NCBI GenBank assembly: GCA_031365725.1 | Contig: JANLYQ010000119.1 | Location: 1-25,463 of the forward strand | Origin: JANLYQ01 sp031365725 | GTDB taxonomy: Bacteria; Actinomycetota; Actinomycetes; JACCUZ01 | Reading direction: 5' to 3' | Length of the DNA: 25,463 bases | In this document: in pieces, positions 15,212-23,025 of the stretch | Layout of the letters: each line of letters opens with the position of its first letter | How positions within the stretch are numbered: position 1 is the first letter of the stretch | The notes under the pieces: generated by a model | What the model was told of the DNA's origin: nothing | Seen by the model: only the letters and a program-made list of their open reading frames with translations | Database searches by the model: none | Position numbers and translations under genes: made by a program

Positions 15212-16327
15212 TCAGGCGCAGCGGAACACCTCTCGCCCGGCGCGAGCCGCGGCGTCACTGACGGCCACGGTGTCCTGCACGACGCCGAACACCTCGGCCA
15301 ACGGGAGCGGTGCGTCGGCGATGCGCATGTTCGGGTTGGTCACTGCCACCGGGTGCCACCACGCGCCATCCGCGGTGATCGTCGGCTCCGGCTCGACCGA
15401 GTCGATCGACACGTGCAGACCCTGATCGCCGAACCCTTCCTGGGCCACCGGGCGGATCACCCGGTCCTCGGGCGCGATGCCCTCGGCGTCCAGCCGTTCG
15501 TGCAGCTCATGAACGCCGGCTTCGTCTTCGCGGTAGAGAGTCGCGGCGACGCGCACCCGGAAACCCAGCTCGCGGGCCTGCCCGATGCCCGTCAGCGCCC
15601 GCGCCCAGGAGCCCGCGCCGCGCTGCTTGTCGTGTAACTCGGCGGTGGCCGAGTCCAGGCTCACCTGCAGTACGACGGTGCGGTCCAGATGCTCGAGCAT
15701 CTCGCGGCGACGTCCCCGGCCAAAGATCATCGCGTTGGTCAGGATCGTCCGCTCCAACCCGTTCGCCGCGGCAACCATCTGGTCCAGCTCGGGGTGCAGG
15801 AACGGTTCACCCCCGGTGAAGAACACCTCTCGACCACCCAGGTCTCGCATCTCGTCGAATGCCGCTGTCGCCACGTCTAGCGACAGCCTGCGAGCGGCAG
15901 CCTTGGGCGAGGACTCGGCGCAGCAGTAGGCGCACGCCAGGTTGCAGTCGAAGTTGCTGTAGACCCACAGTCGCTGGCCGATCGGAGTGCGCTCGCCCAG
16001 GCTGAACACCGTGCCTGGCCGCGCCTCGGCTGACACCTTGCGGACGGCGAACCACCACGGGCCTGCACTCGTCGTCGCGACCTGGGCGTGCACCTGATGG
16101 CCGACCAGGTCGGCCCACACCGGCAGGTCGTCGGCCACCGACGGCTCGGCGCTGCGGATCGCCAGCAGCTGCCCGTCCTCGAGGCGCCGCATCGAGCGCG
16201 TGATCATCAGCAGCAGGCCGCTGCCGCAGTCCATCTCGCCACCGTCGATCAAGGCGTCGACGTCGCCGACCGGCGTATCGCGGGTTGGCCCTGCGGCGAT
16301 GAGCGCCGGAACTCCGTCAGATGCCAT
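15212..16327 (-). CDS. TusA-radical SAM fusion protein
   Basis: This 371-residue cytoplasmic fusion has a TusA/SirA-like domain at about residues 20-97. It carries the family cysteine in EMDCGSGLLL (Cys34) and the later DLPVWADLVGHQV block; the usual CPxP is replaced by DCGSG. A radical SAM domain follows, with the cluster motif CNLACAYC (Cys128, Cys132, Cys135), GGEPF (172-176) and the VSLDSA strand. The C-terminus after residue 285 has a block around GAWWHPVAVTNPNMRIAD and ends in a FRCA tail (Cys370). TusA domains hand on persulfide sulfur or selenium, and radical SAM enzymes use 5'-deoxyadenosyl radicals, so an atom-insertion or maturation reaction is plausible but not shown. I do not know a characterised member. 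The ATG has no ribosome site; TAGGGT lies 7 nt before it. Confidence 0.85.
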   Translation of the reverse strand: MASDGVPALIAAGPTRDTPVGDVDALIDGGEMDCGSGLLLMITRSMRRLEDGQLLAIRSAEPSVADDLPVWADLVGHQVHAQVATTSAGPWWFAVRKVSAEARPGTVFSLGERTPIGQRLWVYSNFDCNLACAYCCAESSPKAAARRLSLDVATAAFDEMRDLGGREVFFTGGEPFLHPELDQMVAAANGLERTILTNAMIFGRGRRREMLEHLDRTVVLQVSLDSATAELHDKQRGAGSWARALTGIGQARELGFRVRVAATLYREDEAGVHELHERLDAEGIAPEDRVIRPVAQEGFGDQGLHVSIDSVEPEPTITADGAWWHPVAVTNPNMRIADAPLPLAEVFGVVQDTVAVSDAAARAGREVFRCA

Positions 16328-16340
16328 GGTGCCGACCCTA
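16328..16340 (-). promoter_or_regulatory. Leaderless-type -10 box of the TusA-radical SAM gene
   Basis: On the minus strand TAGGGT (plus 16335-16340) fits TANNNT and is followed by exactly 7 nt before the ATG, with no ribosome site between. Transcription would start at or next to the A of ATG. I see no clear -35 hexamer. It mirrors the arrangement before the divergent methyltransferase gene. Confidence 0.5.
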
Positions 16341-16418
16341 CGTCCGAGTTGATCGTCCCTCGACCTGCCGGGCCTTACCGACTCGTGACATTCCGGGCGC
16401 GGAGTGACGTGCTCTCAC

Positions 16419-16431
16419 TACCATCGACTTC
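16419..16431 (+). promoter_or_regulatory. Leaderless-type -10 box of the methyltransferase gene
   Basis: TACCAT at 16419-16424 fits the -10 consensus TANNNT and lies exactly 7 nt before the GTG start at 16432. No ribosome site is present upstream of the GTG, which supports a leaderless transcript. A GTGACA at 16385-16390 is too far away to be a standard -35. Confidence 0.5.
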
Positions 16432-17109
16432 GTGGATAAGCCTGAAGCGAGTGTCGGCGCACCCCTGTGGCGACCTGAGGATGCCGAGGCGCGCTCGGAC
16501 TTCTGGGAAGGCGTGCACGACACCAAGAACGTCGACGGGGTCTCCTGGTGGCAGTCCGTGCCCGGGCTCTCGCTCGGGCTGGTGGACTCCACCGGGATAG
16601 AGCTCTCGGATTCCGTCATCGATGTCGGAGCCGGCTGGTCGACTTTGGTCGACCACCTCCTCGAGCGCGGATACACCGACCTCACGGCCGTAGACCTCTC
16701 GATCACTGCCCTGAACACCGTGCGCGACAGGCTCGGCCCGGCCGGAGCCGGCGTGGTCCTGACTGTGGCCGACGTACTTGATCTGCGCCTGGGCCGGCGG
16801 TACGCGCTGTGGCACGACCGGGCCGTCTTTCACTTCCTCACCGAGCCCGACGAACGCGAGGACTACCTCGTCTCGTTGCGGCGTTGCCTCCAGCCCGGCG
16901 GTTGGGTCGTCGTGGCGACCTTCGGGCCCGACGGCCCGACAACCTGCAGCGGCCTGCCGATCGTGCGCTACACCCACCAGGAACTGGTCGACGAGTTCCC
17001 CGGGTTCGATCTCGTCGACACCAGCGGCGAAGAGCATCAGACCCCGTGGGGCGGTACGCAGCAGTTCACCGCCGTGCTGCTCCGCCACAACGTCGGCGCA
17101 GGCGCATAG
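16432..17109 (+). CDS. Class I SAM-dependent methyltransferase
   Basis: This 225-residue methyltransferase has the SAM-binding motif I VIDVGAGWSTLVDHLL (about residues 63-78) and a following acidic strand TAVDLS. WHDRAVFHFLTEPDE comes at the expected position for motif IV, and LQPGGWVVVATFGPDGP follows after it. The cysteine in TCSGLPIVRY is conserved, to my memory, in this small subfamily. Its N-terminus FWEGVHDTKNVDGVSWWQS also resembles tellurite/thiopurine methyltransferase-like enzymes that methylate S, Se or Te. That resemblance is only suggestive. It is transcribed divergently from the TusA-radical SAM gene with a 104-bp shared intergenic region, so it probably belongs to the same regulon. 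The GTG at 16432 has a leaderless-type -10 box rather than a ribosome site. Confidence 0.82.
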   Translation: MDKPEASVGAPLWRPEDAEARSDFWEGVHDTKNVDGVSWWQSVPGLSLGLVDSTGIELSDSVIDVGAGWSTLVDHLLERGYTDLTAVDLSITALNTVRDRLGPAGAGVVLTVADVLDLRLGRRYALWHDRAVFHFLTEPDEREDYLVSLRRCLQPGGWVVVATFGPDGPTTCSGLPIVRYTHQELVDEFPGFDLVDTSGEEHQTPWGGTQQFTAVLLRHNVGAGA

Positions 17110-17366
17110 GTGTTCTCGCCGAGGGGGTGACGTGACCATCGCCAAGGACCGCAACCGGACGAGTCCGGACAGTGGATGGGGACTGTGTCCGACCTGACCC
17201 CGATGGCTGATCGCTCCGGCAACCATTGCCTGCTACCGGTGTTGGCCAGGCCAACGCGGCCGCGGGCCACAGCGCACCCTTCGCTGATGTCATGCAGGGT
17301 TTCCTCGGGCCCGGCGTGCACTGAACCGTTACGGGTTTAGTGCCGTCTCTTTCTGAGTCCAGGAGG

Positions 17367-17575
17367 ATGACGTCCCGCCGAAGAAGATCAGGCCGGAGGT
17401 CAAGGCCCGGGCGTTGCGGATGGTGGTTGATCATCAAGGTGACTACCCGTGGTGACCGCTGCGTGTGAGGCGGTGGGCAAGCAGCTGGGGCTGGGCCGTG
17501 AGACGGTGCGCCGCTGGGTGGTCCAGGCCGATGTCGATGGCGGTGACCAGCCGGGGTGACCTCGAGCGAGCTGGC
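17367..17575 (+). mobile_element. IS3-type orfA remnant
   Basis: The plus strand carries an AGGAGG and ATG at 17361-17369, followed by three frames that together read as an IS3-family OrfA. PPKKIRPEVKARALRMVVDH is in one frame up to GDYP; VTAACEAVGKQLGLGRETVR with RWVVQADVDGGDQPG is in a second, ending at TGA 17557-17559; GVTSSELA is in the third. Sequence upstream (about 17324-17360, TGAACCGTTACGGGTTTAGTG) probably belongs to its terminal inverted repeat. No OrfB or DDE domain follows: 17576-17741 contains nothing recognisable. It is unlike the first IS3 remnant at the protein level, so the two derive from separate insertions. Confidence 0.7.
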
Positions 17576-17741
17576 GGGCCCGCGACCCATGCCTCGGAGT
17601 CGGGGTCTGGGTCCCAGCGTCGGTGTCCGGGCCGGTCGAGGGATACCGGATCGGAGCTCACCGAGGGAGCGTACGACCGCATCCGGCGCGGGGAGAAGGC
17701 TCGTGTGGGCACTGAATCTGAACCGGCACTGCGGGGCCGAC

Positions 17742-19079
17742 CTACCAGCCGCCGAGTACAGCCGTCTGGAACACCAGTGCCACCGCCGCGTTCACCGCCA
17801 GCCAGCCGCGCACACGAGTGGTGAGAGACAGGGTGAGGACGAGGAGCCATGGTGCGAAGGGGAGCCAGATCCGCTCGACCTCGAGTCGGGTGACGCCAGC
17901 CGCGGCCAAGGACAGCACGGCGACGAGGGCTGAGGCCGGGAGCAGCGCCGTCGACCCGGCGGCTCTTCGCGCGGCCGCGACGGCCGTCGCCGGTCCGGTG
18001 AGGACGGCGAGCACGGCGAAGTCGGCCAGGAAGGAGTAGAAGTAGGGGCGGTTGTTGCCGTGACCTGCGGCCCAGGCTGCATGGGTCGCGCGTACGCCGT
18101 CCCACCACCAGAAGCCAGCATTGGTCGTCGCCAGCGGCACGAGGAGCAGTCCCGCTCCGAACCACGCCGTCATCGCCACCACGGTGCGGCCGGGGGGCAG
18201 GCCTTCTCGTTGACCACCGAGGACGGCAACGGCTGCAAGCACAGCAGCGAACGGGACCAGTCCGTAGCTGAGGTAGGGCACCGCGCCAGCAAGCAGCCCC
18301 GCCAGCGCGAGGCCGGCATACGACCGCCGGTGGATCCCGACCGCTAGGCAAGCGGCCGCCCAGGCCGTCACCCCGAGGAAGAAGGCGTCAGCGCTCGTGG
18401 CGACCGTGATCGCGAAGGGTCCGAGCACGAGGAAGGGCAGTGCTCGTCGCGCCGCTGCCTCGTCGACGATCGTCCGGATCGTCATCGCCACCGCCATCAC
18501 TGCCGAGGCCCCGACTCCGATCACCAAGGCGCCGGCCCAGTCCGGCCCGGCAGCGCCGAGCCGGTCCCACGCCCACAGGACGAGGACCATGAGTGGCGGA
18601 TGGCCGTTGACGTGCGTCGGGTACCGACGATGGGAGACCGCGTTGGCGAACCCTCGGAGGAAGTCGCCCGGATCGGCGACGCGCCGCACGGCGGGGAGGT
18701 ACTCCGCGGACTGGTTGAGCACCCCACCGAGCGTGGGATGCCCGTCGCCGACGCCGAGGGCGACGGCCCAGGTCGCGGCAGCCGCCCAGGCGAGGGCCAG
18801 CACGAGCCGCCACGGCAATCGGGCGACCAGGTCGGGCAGGACCAGGACCCCGGCGGCCCCGACCGCGAGCGCGGGAAGCTGCGCGGCCGGCGCCCACCGA
18901 AAACTGCCCAGGAACGGCGCCGCAAACGTGTTGAGGTAGCCCTGGGGCTGCAGATGGCGTCCCCACAGCACCGCGACGACGAGCAGGGCAAGCCACAGGA
19001 CCAGCACCGTTACAGCACGGCCCGGACGCCATCTGCCGTTGCCCGCACTCTCGGTCCCGATGACCGCGGGGCGGGTCAC
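17742..19079 (-). CDS. GT-C-like polytopic membrane protein (putative glycosyltransferase)
   Basis: This 445-residue membrane protein has about ten hydrophobic helices. A loop after the first helices contains PTHVNGHPPLMVL (about residues 154-166). The HxNxHPP type of motif and acidic residues in extracytoplasmic loops (GVGDGHP) recall actinobacterial GT-C or GT39-type enzymes that use lipid-linked sugars. The sugar and acceptor are unknown, and the assignment to a glycosyltransferase is moderate only. The GTG start overlaps the stop of the upstream gene (GTGA). It is the third gene of an operon with the small membrane protein and the molybdopterin oxidoreductase. No interruption is seen. Confidence 0.7.
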   Translation of the reverse strand: MTRPAVIGTESAGNGRWRPGRAVTVLVLWLALLVVAVLWGRHLQPQGYLNTFAAPFLGSFRWAPAAQLPALAVGAAGVLVLPDLVARLPWRLVLALAWAAAATWAVALGVGDGHPTLGGVLNQSAEYLPAVRRVADPGDFLRGFANAVSHRRYPTHVNGHPPLMVLVLWAWDRLGAAGPDWAGALVIGVGASAVMAVAMTIRTIVDEAAARRALPFLVLGPFAITVATSADAFFLGVTAWAAACLAVGIHRRSYAGLALAGLLAGAVPYLSYGLVPFAAVLAAVAVLGGQREGLPPGRTVVAMTAWFGAGLLLVPLATTNAGFWWWDGVRATHAAWAAGHGNNRPYFYSFLADFAVLAVLTGPATAVAAARRAAGSTALLPASALVAVLSLAAAGVTRLEVERIWLPFAPWLLVLTLSLTTRVRGWLAVNAAVALVFQTAVLGGW

Positions 19080-19525
19080 CGCAGCGCCGGGCCCGGCGAG
19101 ACATCACTTGCGACCGGGCCAGGCCTGCTCCGCAGGAGCGACCACAGGTAGCCGCCGACGCTGACGAGGGCCACCGCCACCAGGAGCAGTCCGAGGTTCG
19201 CGGTGTAGTCGCGCAGCAGCAGCGCCTTGCTGGAGGTTTGGCTCCCCTGTCGGTAGATGAGCGGCGCCGCGACCACGACGAGCATCCCGCCGACCACCAG
19301 GCCCGCCTGGGCGAACCGGCGGGGACGTGGCGGGACCCGGCCCAGCAGCCAGCCGGCCCCGAGCAAGGCCGGTGCCACCAGGCCGTCGTGGATGACCACC
19401 GCGGCAGTCATCCAGATGGCCAGCGCCCGGAGGTCGTCCAACGGAACGCCTCCGAGGATCTTCCAGCCGCCGTAGCCGAGCATCAGCACGCCAACGAGAC
19501 CCAGTGCCCGCCGACACCACCGCAC
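19076..19525 (-). CDS. Small four-helix membrane protein
   Basis: This 149-residue protein has four hydrophobic segments: residues 7-25 (ALGLVGVLMLGYGGWKI), 36-62, 73-91 and 107-127. The segment RALAIWMTAAVVIHDGLVAP is typical of short actinobacterial membrane proteins next to molybdopterin oxidoreductases. I do not recognise a named family. The GTG directly follows the oxidoreductase TGA with no space. Its own stop overlaps the GTG of the next gene, so all three are translationally coupled. A role in the same membrane pathway is inferred from this alone. Confidence 0.75.
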   Translation of the reverse strand: MRWCRRALGLVGVLMLGYGGWKILGGVPLDDLRALAIWMTAAVVIHDGLVAPALLGAGWLLGRVPPRPRRFAQAGLVVGGMLVVVAAPLIYRQGSQTSSKALLLRDYTANLGLLLVAVALVSVGGYLWSLLRSRPGPVASDVSPGPALR

Positions 19526-20731
19526 TCAGCTCACCACGATCTTCGTGAGCCACTTGGTGTTCAGGACACCTGCCCGGTTCGGGGCGATGAGTCGCAGCGG
19601 GTAGCCGTGGTCAAGGTGCAGCCGTTCGCCGTTGAGATGTGTCGCGAGCAGGGCGTGGGAGACCTGAGGGCCCTCAACGGTGCTCCCGGCATACGACCCG
19701 CCGTTCTGCAGCGACACGACCCGCACGCGCGACTGGGTGTCGCCACCTGCCCGCCGGACAACGTCCAGCAACCTGATGCCGCGCCAGTGGGCCCCGACGC
19801 TCCACCCTTCGACGCACGTGATCGGCAGGCTCGCCTCGGACACCGCGAGCGTCTCGAGCTCGGCCAGCTCGATCTGGTACGGCTTGGGACCGAGCACCTC
19901 GAGCCTCCAGTCCTGGGCCTGCGCGGTCTCGGTCACTCGGGCCTGTAGAGCCGTCCGGTTCACCGGCACTCCCTGCGGTCCCTGACCCGGGTCACGGGCG
20001 GCGAGCAGACCCAGCGGTCGTAGCGGGGTGAGGGTCTGCCCGACGGTCGTCGCGACCACCAGCCCGACCCCGAGCCCCGACACGGTCAGCAGACCTCGGC
20101 GGCTGAGGGCCGGGGTGGCCGGAGCAGCGGCGAGGTCACCGGCATTGCTGTGCGACAAAGGGTTGTCGCTCCAGGGGATCTCGGTGAGCACGTCACCGTC
20201 GGCCACGCGGACGCGGAGGCCGTAGACGATGTCCGGGAGCTTGACGGCGATGTGCAGCAGTGCAGAGCCGATCACGACATAGGCGAGGTAGTGGTGCACG
20301 CCCACGAAGGACCACGGCCAGGGATACCAGCCAAGGATGTTGATGAAGCCGGTGGCCAGCTGCACCAAGGACGAGGAGACAAGGACCAGCACCGAGAGCC
20401 GTTCCAGCACGTGTGCGACCGAACGAACCGCGGGCCATCGGAAGAGGTTGGGATAGACCGACCAGAGCTTGACCAGGATCAGCGGGATGCACGCGATCCC
20501 GGTGATGACGTGGGTCCCCTGGGTGACTCGGTAGAGCCAGACCGGGTTGGCCGGCTCAGGCAGCCAGGCGTAGGGCCGGTACTGGTAGCTGCTGAGCATC
20601 CCGGTCACGAAGCAGACCAGGAACATGATCCCCAGGACACTGCCAAGACGTGCAGTCACCGCGGTCGAGCGGACAGGACTGGAGAACCGCGGCCAGAACG
20701 CGGGCTTGTCGATCACGAAGCTCGGGAGCAT
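19526..20731 (-). CDS. Molybdopterin-dependent oxidoreductase with cytochrome b-type membrane domain
   Basis: This 401-residue protein has two parts. The N-terminus (about residues 28-165) has four to five membrane helices with histidines at 74, 146, 147 and 160 that could bind heme b. The C-terminus (about 255-400) is a sulfite oxidase/YedY-like molybdopterin fold with the Mo-ligand cysteine in LPITCVEGW (Cys306), RGIRLLDVV and LIAPNRAGV. Between them SRRGLLTVSGLGVGL looks like a twin-arginine-type membrane segment that would carry the molybdopterin domain across the membrane. Electrons would pass from the molybdenum site through heme to quinone, or in reverse. The substrate is unknown; sulfite-like anions or methionine sulfoxide are options for relatives. 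It heads a three-gene operon. Confidence 0.82.
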   Translation of the reverse strand: MLPSFVIDKPAFWPRFSSPVRSTAVTARLGSVLGIMFLVCFVTGMLSSYQYRPYAWLPEPANPVWLYRVTQGTHVITGIACIPLILVKLWSVYPNLFRWPAVRSVAHVLERLSVLVLVSSSLVQLATGFINILGWYPWPWSFVGVHHYLAYVVIGSALLHIAVKLPDIVYGLRVRVADGDVLTEIPWSDNPLSHSNAGDLAAAPATPALSRRGLLTVSGLGVGLVVATTVGQTLTPLRPLGLLAARDPGQGPQGVPVNRTALQARVTETAQAQDWRLEVLGPKPYQIELAELETLAVSEASLPITCVEGWSVGAHWRGIRLLDVVRRAGGDTQSRVRVVSLQNGGSYAGSTVEGPQVSHALLATHLNGERLHLDHGYPLRLIAPNRAGVLNTKWLTKIVVS

Positions 20732-20757
20732 GGCCTAATGCCTCTCGGTCGGCTGGG

Positions 20758-21036
20758 TCAGGCCCGGGACAAGGTGACGATCCATCGGCAGGAGCCCTGC
20801 CGGCAGTAATCGACAGTGAGTCCGGCCAGTGCGGCGGCGCTGCCGGCCTCGCGGAGTGCGAGGTGGGCCCAGGCGAAGGGACGCGAGACGTGATCGCCGC
20901 TGACGAGTCGCAACCGGGTTCGGCCGCTGTGCGCTTGCGGGCCCTCGACCTCGACGAGAACGCGGCCACCAGGGGCAAGCAGCTCGTTGGCCCCCGCCAC
21001 AAGACCACGGGCACACCACCGATCCCGACCGTCGGC
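20758..21036 (-). pseudogene. C-terminal remnant of a class I methyltransferase
   Basis: The minus strand keeps only the end of a SAM methyltransferase. TVGIGGVPVV in one frame is the post-motif segment. GANELLAPGGRVLVEVEGP in a second frame is the LxPGGR motif, and it continues through LRLVSGDHVSRPFAWAHLAL and AGLTVDYC to the stop at 20758. The SAM-binding N-terminal half is gone, and the preceding sequence is the end of a glycosyltransferase. A deletion has therefore fused the two genes. Gene order (GT2, methyltransferase, molybdopterin oxidoreductase) is familiar from actinobacterial relatives, so the intact operon once extended further upstream. Confidence 0.65.
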
Positions 21037-21059
21037 TCCGACCCCGGCTCAGTGCCCGT

Positions 21060-21707
21060 CATCGGGCGAGCACGGCCGAGGAGTCCCGGACCGCCCCGAG
21101 AGCCCGACGCGGTGCCGGTCACCCACGGCCTGCTCACCCGCGTGAGGTAACGAACCAGCCCCTCGTCCACCGCCAGCTGGCGTCGTGAGCAGCGAGAACG
21201 GTCTGCAGAGGATCGCCCCACCGGCGATCGGTAAGGTCGAGAGCGAGCAGGTCTGCGCAGCGGAAGACGCGCACCGGGCCGAGGTCGCGAAGGCCCATCC
21301 CTGTCTGCCGTCGGACGGCTCGGGCCAGCGCGAGGTTCGCCAGCCGGGGCGACACCGGAAAGGTCCGCATCGATCGGCTGGTCCGATGGCCCAGCACTGG
21401 GTCGGTAGCTTCGGCGAGCACCGAACCGGCCACCTCTGGAAAGCTTAGCGGCGTCAAGCCTCGCGTCGGCATCCCTTACGCAGACGACGTCGCTGGTCGC
21501 GGCCAGCGGGCCAGCGTGGAAGGCAGCGCCGCGGCCGCGCTGCTCGGCCGAGGCGACCGTCGCACCCCATGCCGAGGCGATCGCAGCGGGCCTGTCGACC
21601 GATCCGTCGTCCACCACGATCGGCCGGGAGGCAACCGGCATCGGCTCGAGCACCCAGTGACGCGCCTCCGCCTCGTCCAGGGAGGGTGGCAACACCTCGG
21701 CGCTCAC
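21060..21707 (-). pseudogene. Frameshifted GT2-family glycosyltransferase
   Basis: The minus strand from the GTG at 21705-21707 reads like a GT2 dolichyl-phosphate-mannose-synthase-type enzyme. VLPPSLDEAEARHWVLEPMP and IVVDDGSVDRP (the UDP/GDP-sugar site) come first, then CVRDADARLDAAKL with a DAD in place of the DxD. Near 21440 a frameshift moves to PEVAGSVLAEATDPVLGHRT, LANLALARAVRRQTGMGLRD, LGPVRVF and LTDRRWGDPLQTVLAAHD. A second shift near 21150 returns to the first frame for LVRYLTRVSRPWVTGTASG. With at least two frameshifts and mutated motifs it is not functional. Confidence 0.75.
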
Positions 21708-21769
21708 AAGGTGACTCTCCCCCCGGCGTGGGGACAAATCCTTACTGGGACGTGACGGCGGGCCCGGCG

Positions 21770-22299
21770 TCAGTCGCTCGCGAGAGGAAGGCACACCTCG
21801 AAGCGACAGCCGGGGTGCTGGTTGAAGCCCGAGTTCGTACCTCGGTGCGCCTCGACGATGCCCCGAGCGATCGCCAGGCCGTAGCCGCCGCCCTCGCAGT
21901 CTTCCGAGCCGCCGGGCAGCACTGCCGCGGAAGGCGTGTCAAACAGCCTCGGCAGGTTCTCCTCCAGAATGCCTTCGCAGCAGTCGGCCACGGCGAGGCG
22001 GACCTAGCCGGCGGCGCCACCGTGGGCGCTCACGGCGATTGCGCGCAGGGACAGCGGATGCCGGATCTCATTGAGCAAGAGGTTGCGATCACCCGGCCGA
22101 ACTCGTCCGGATCGACGCCGACCTGCAGGATCGGGGCCTCCGCCCCACCATTCGGAACGCGCCACGGGGTCCGCGCTGGCTAGTGCCTCCAGGACGAGGA
22201 CACCTGCGGCTACCCGCTCGAGGTGGAGCCCCATCGGTTCTGCACGCACAAGAGCTAGAACAAGTCGGCCAACATCTACGCGACCCGGTCGACCTCCAG
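21770..22299 (-). pseudogene. Sensor histidine kinase remnant
   Basis: The catalytic end of a histidine kinase is recognisable on the minus strand in several frames. VLEVDRVA then MLADL marks the second dimerisation helix and is broken by TAG codons. RAEPMGLHLERVAAG follows. RNLLLNEIRHPLSLRAIAVS is a degenerate N-box. VADCCEGILEENLPRLFD stands where the D-box (DxGxG) should be. GYGLAIARGIVEAHRG is the G2-box, followed by RFEVCLPLASD at the stop 21770. The phosphorylatable histidine and the sensor domain are missing. Loss of the DxGxG aspartate shows decay beyond simple frameshifts. Confidence 0.7.
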
Positions 22300-22710
22300 C
22301 ACAGCCGGCGGTGGTAACGGGTGACCGTCATCGCATCGACCCGTGGAACTTCCCAGCACGACGTACACCCGCAGGGTCAGCTCGCGCGGGCTGAACGGCT
22401 TGCTGACGTAATCGTCCGCGCCGATCTCGAGCCCGGCGATGCGGTCACTCTCCGAGCCGAGCACCGTCAGGAGGACGACCGGGCCCCTGACCGAGCACCG
22501 CATGCGCCGGCGGACCGCGAAACCGTTCATCCCCGGCAGCCGGACGTCGAGCACGACCAGATCAGAGCTTGCTGACAGCGCTCGGTCAGGGAACGTCGTC
22601 ACGTCGGCTACGTGCTCGACGTCGTGACCGTCGTGACCGCCGTACACGAGGTAGCAGCAGACCACGTCGGCGATGGTCGGGCCCTCCTCGGCGACGGAGA
22701 TCTTGGTGCG
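22300..22710 (-). pseudogene. Response-regulator receiver remnant (OmpR type)
   Basis: The minus strand keeps a receiver domain. KISVAEEGPTIADVV (an altered acidic pair) comes first, then DLVVLDVRLPGMNGF with the phosphorylation-site aspartate. VVLLTVLGSES and GADDYVSKPFSPRELTLRVY carry the conserved lysine. A GGAGG stands upstream, but at the expected start the codon is GTA, so the start codon may be lost. The winged-helix output domain is absent: the receiver runs straight into the dimerisation helix of the histidine kinase (EVDRVA). The two-component operon has therefore been collapsed by one deletion. Phosphotransfer to DNA binding is no longer possible. Confidence 0.7.
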
Positions 22711-22731
22711 GGATACCGGCCTCCTTAGGAG

Positions 22732-23025
22732 GCGCTGGACACGGGGTCCCCGACGCTAGAACAGAAGCGGCAGTCCAGACCCCACCTGACGAAGCCGTGA
22801 GACCTGTCCCGCCGGCGGAGGGGTCTCGTCCACCGCCGCGAATTGGTCGGTGCCCGTCTAGAGGTCGACGTCTGGACCGAGGCCGTGGCGCGCACTGGCC
22901 CGGGTCGGCGAGGCAACCGAGATGGGCAACGACCACTCCTGGCGCGGCTGCTTACGGAAAGAAGCCCAACGAGGGGGAACCGGACCTACCTTCGGCTTTC
23001 GTGATCCGCCAAACGAGGAGCAGCC
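22732..23025. other. Non-coding stretch of about 290 bp
   Basis: Six frames here are short and Arg/Pro-rich on both strands, and no family motif is visible. It separates the response-regulator remnant from the cupin remnant and contains what should have been the promoter of each. No stem-loop with a T tract, repeat array or RNA gene was found. Confidence 0.4.

Noticed and set aside
20556..21794. 412-codon minus-strand frame covering GT2 and methyltransferase remnants
   Set aside because: Only parts of the frame match GT2; the middle and end are out-of-frame sequence of decayed genes.
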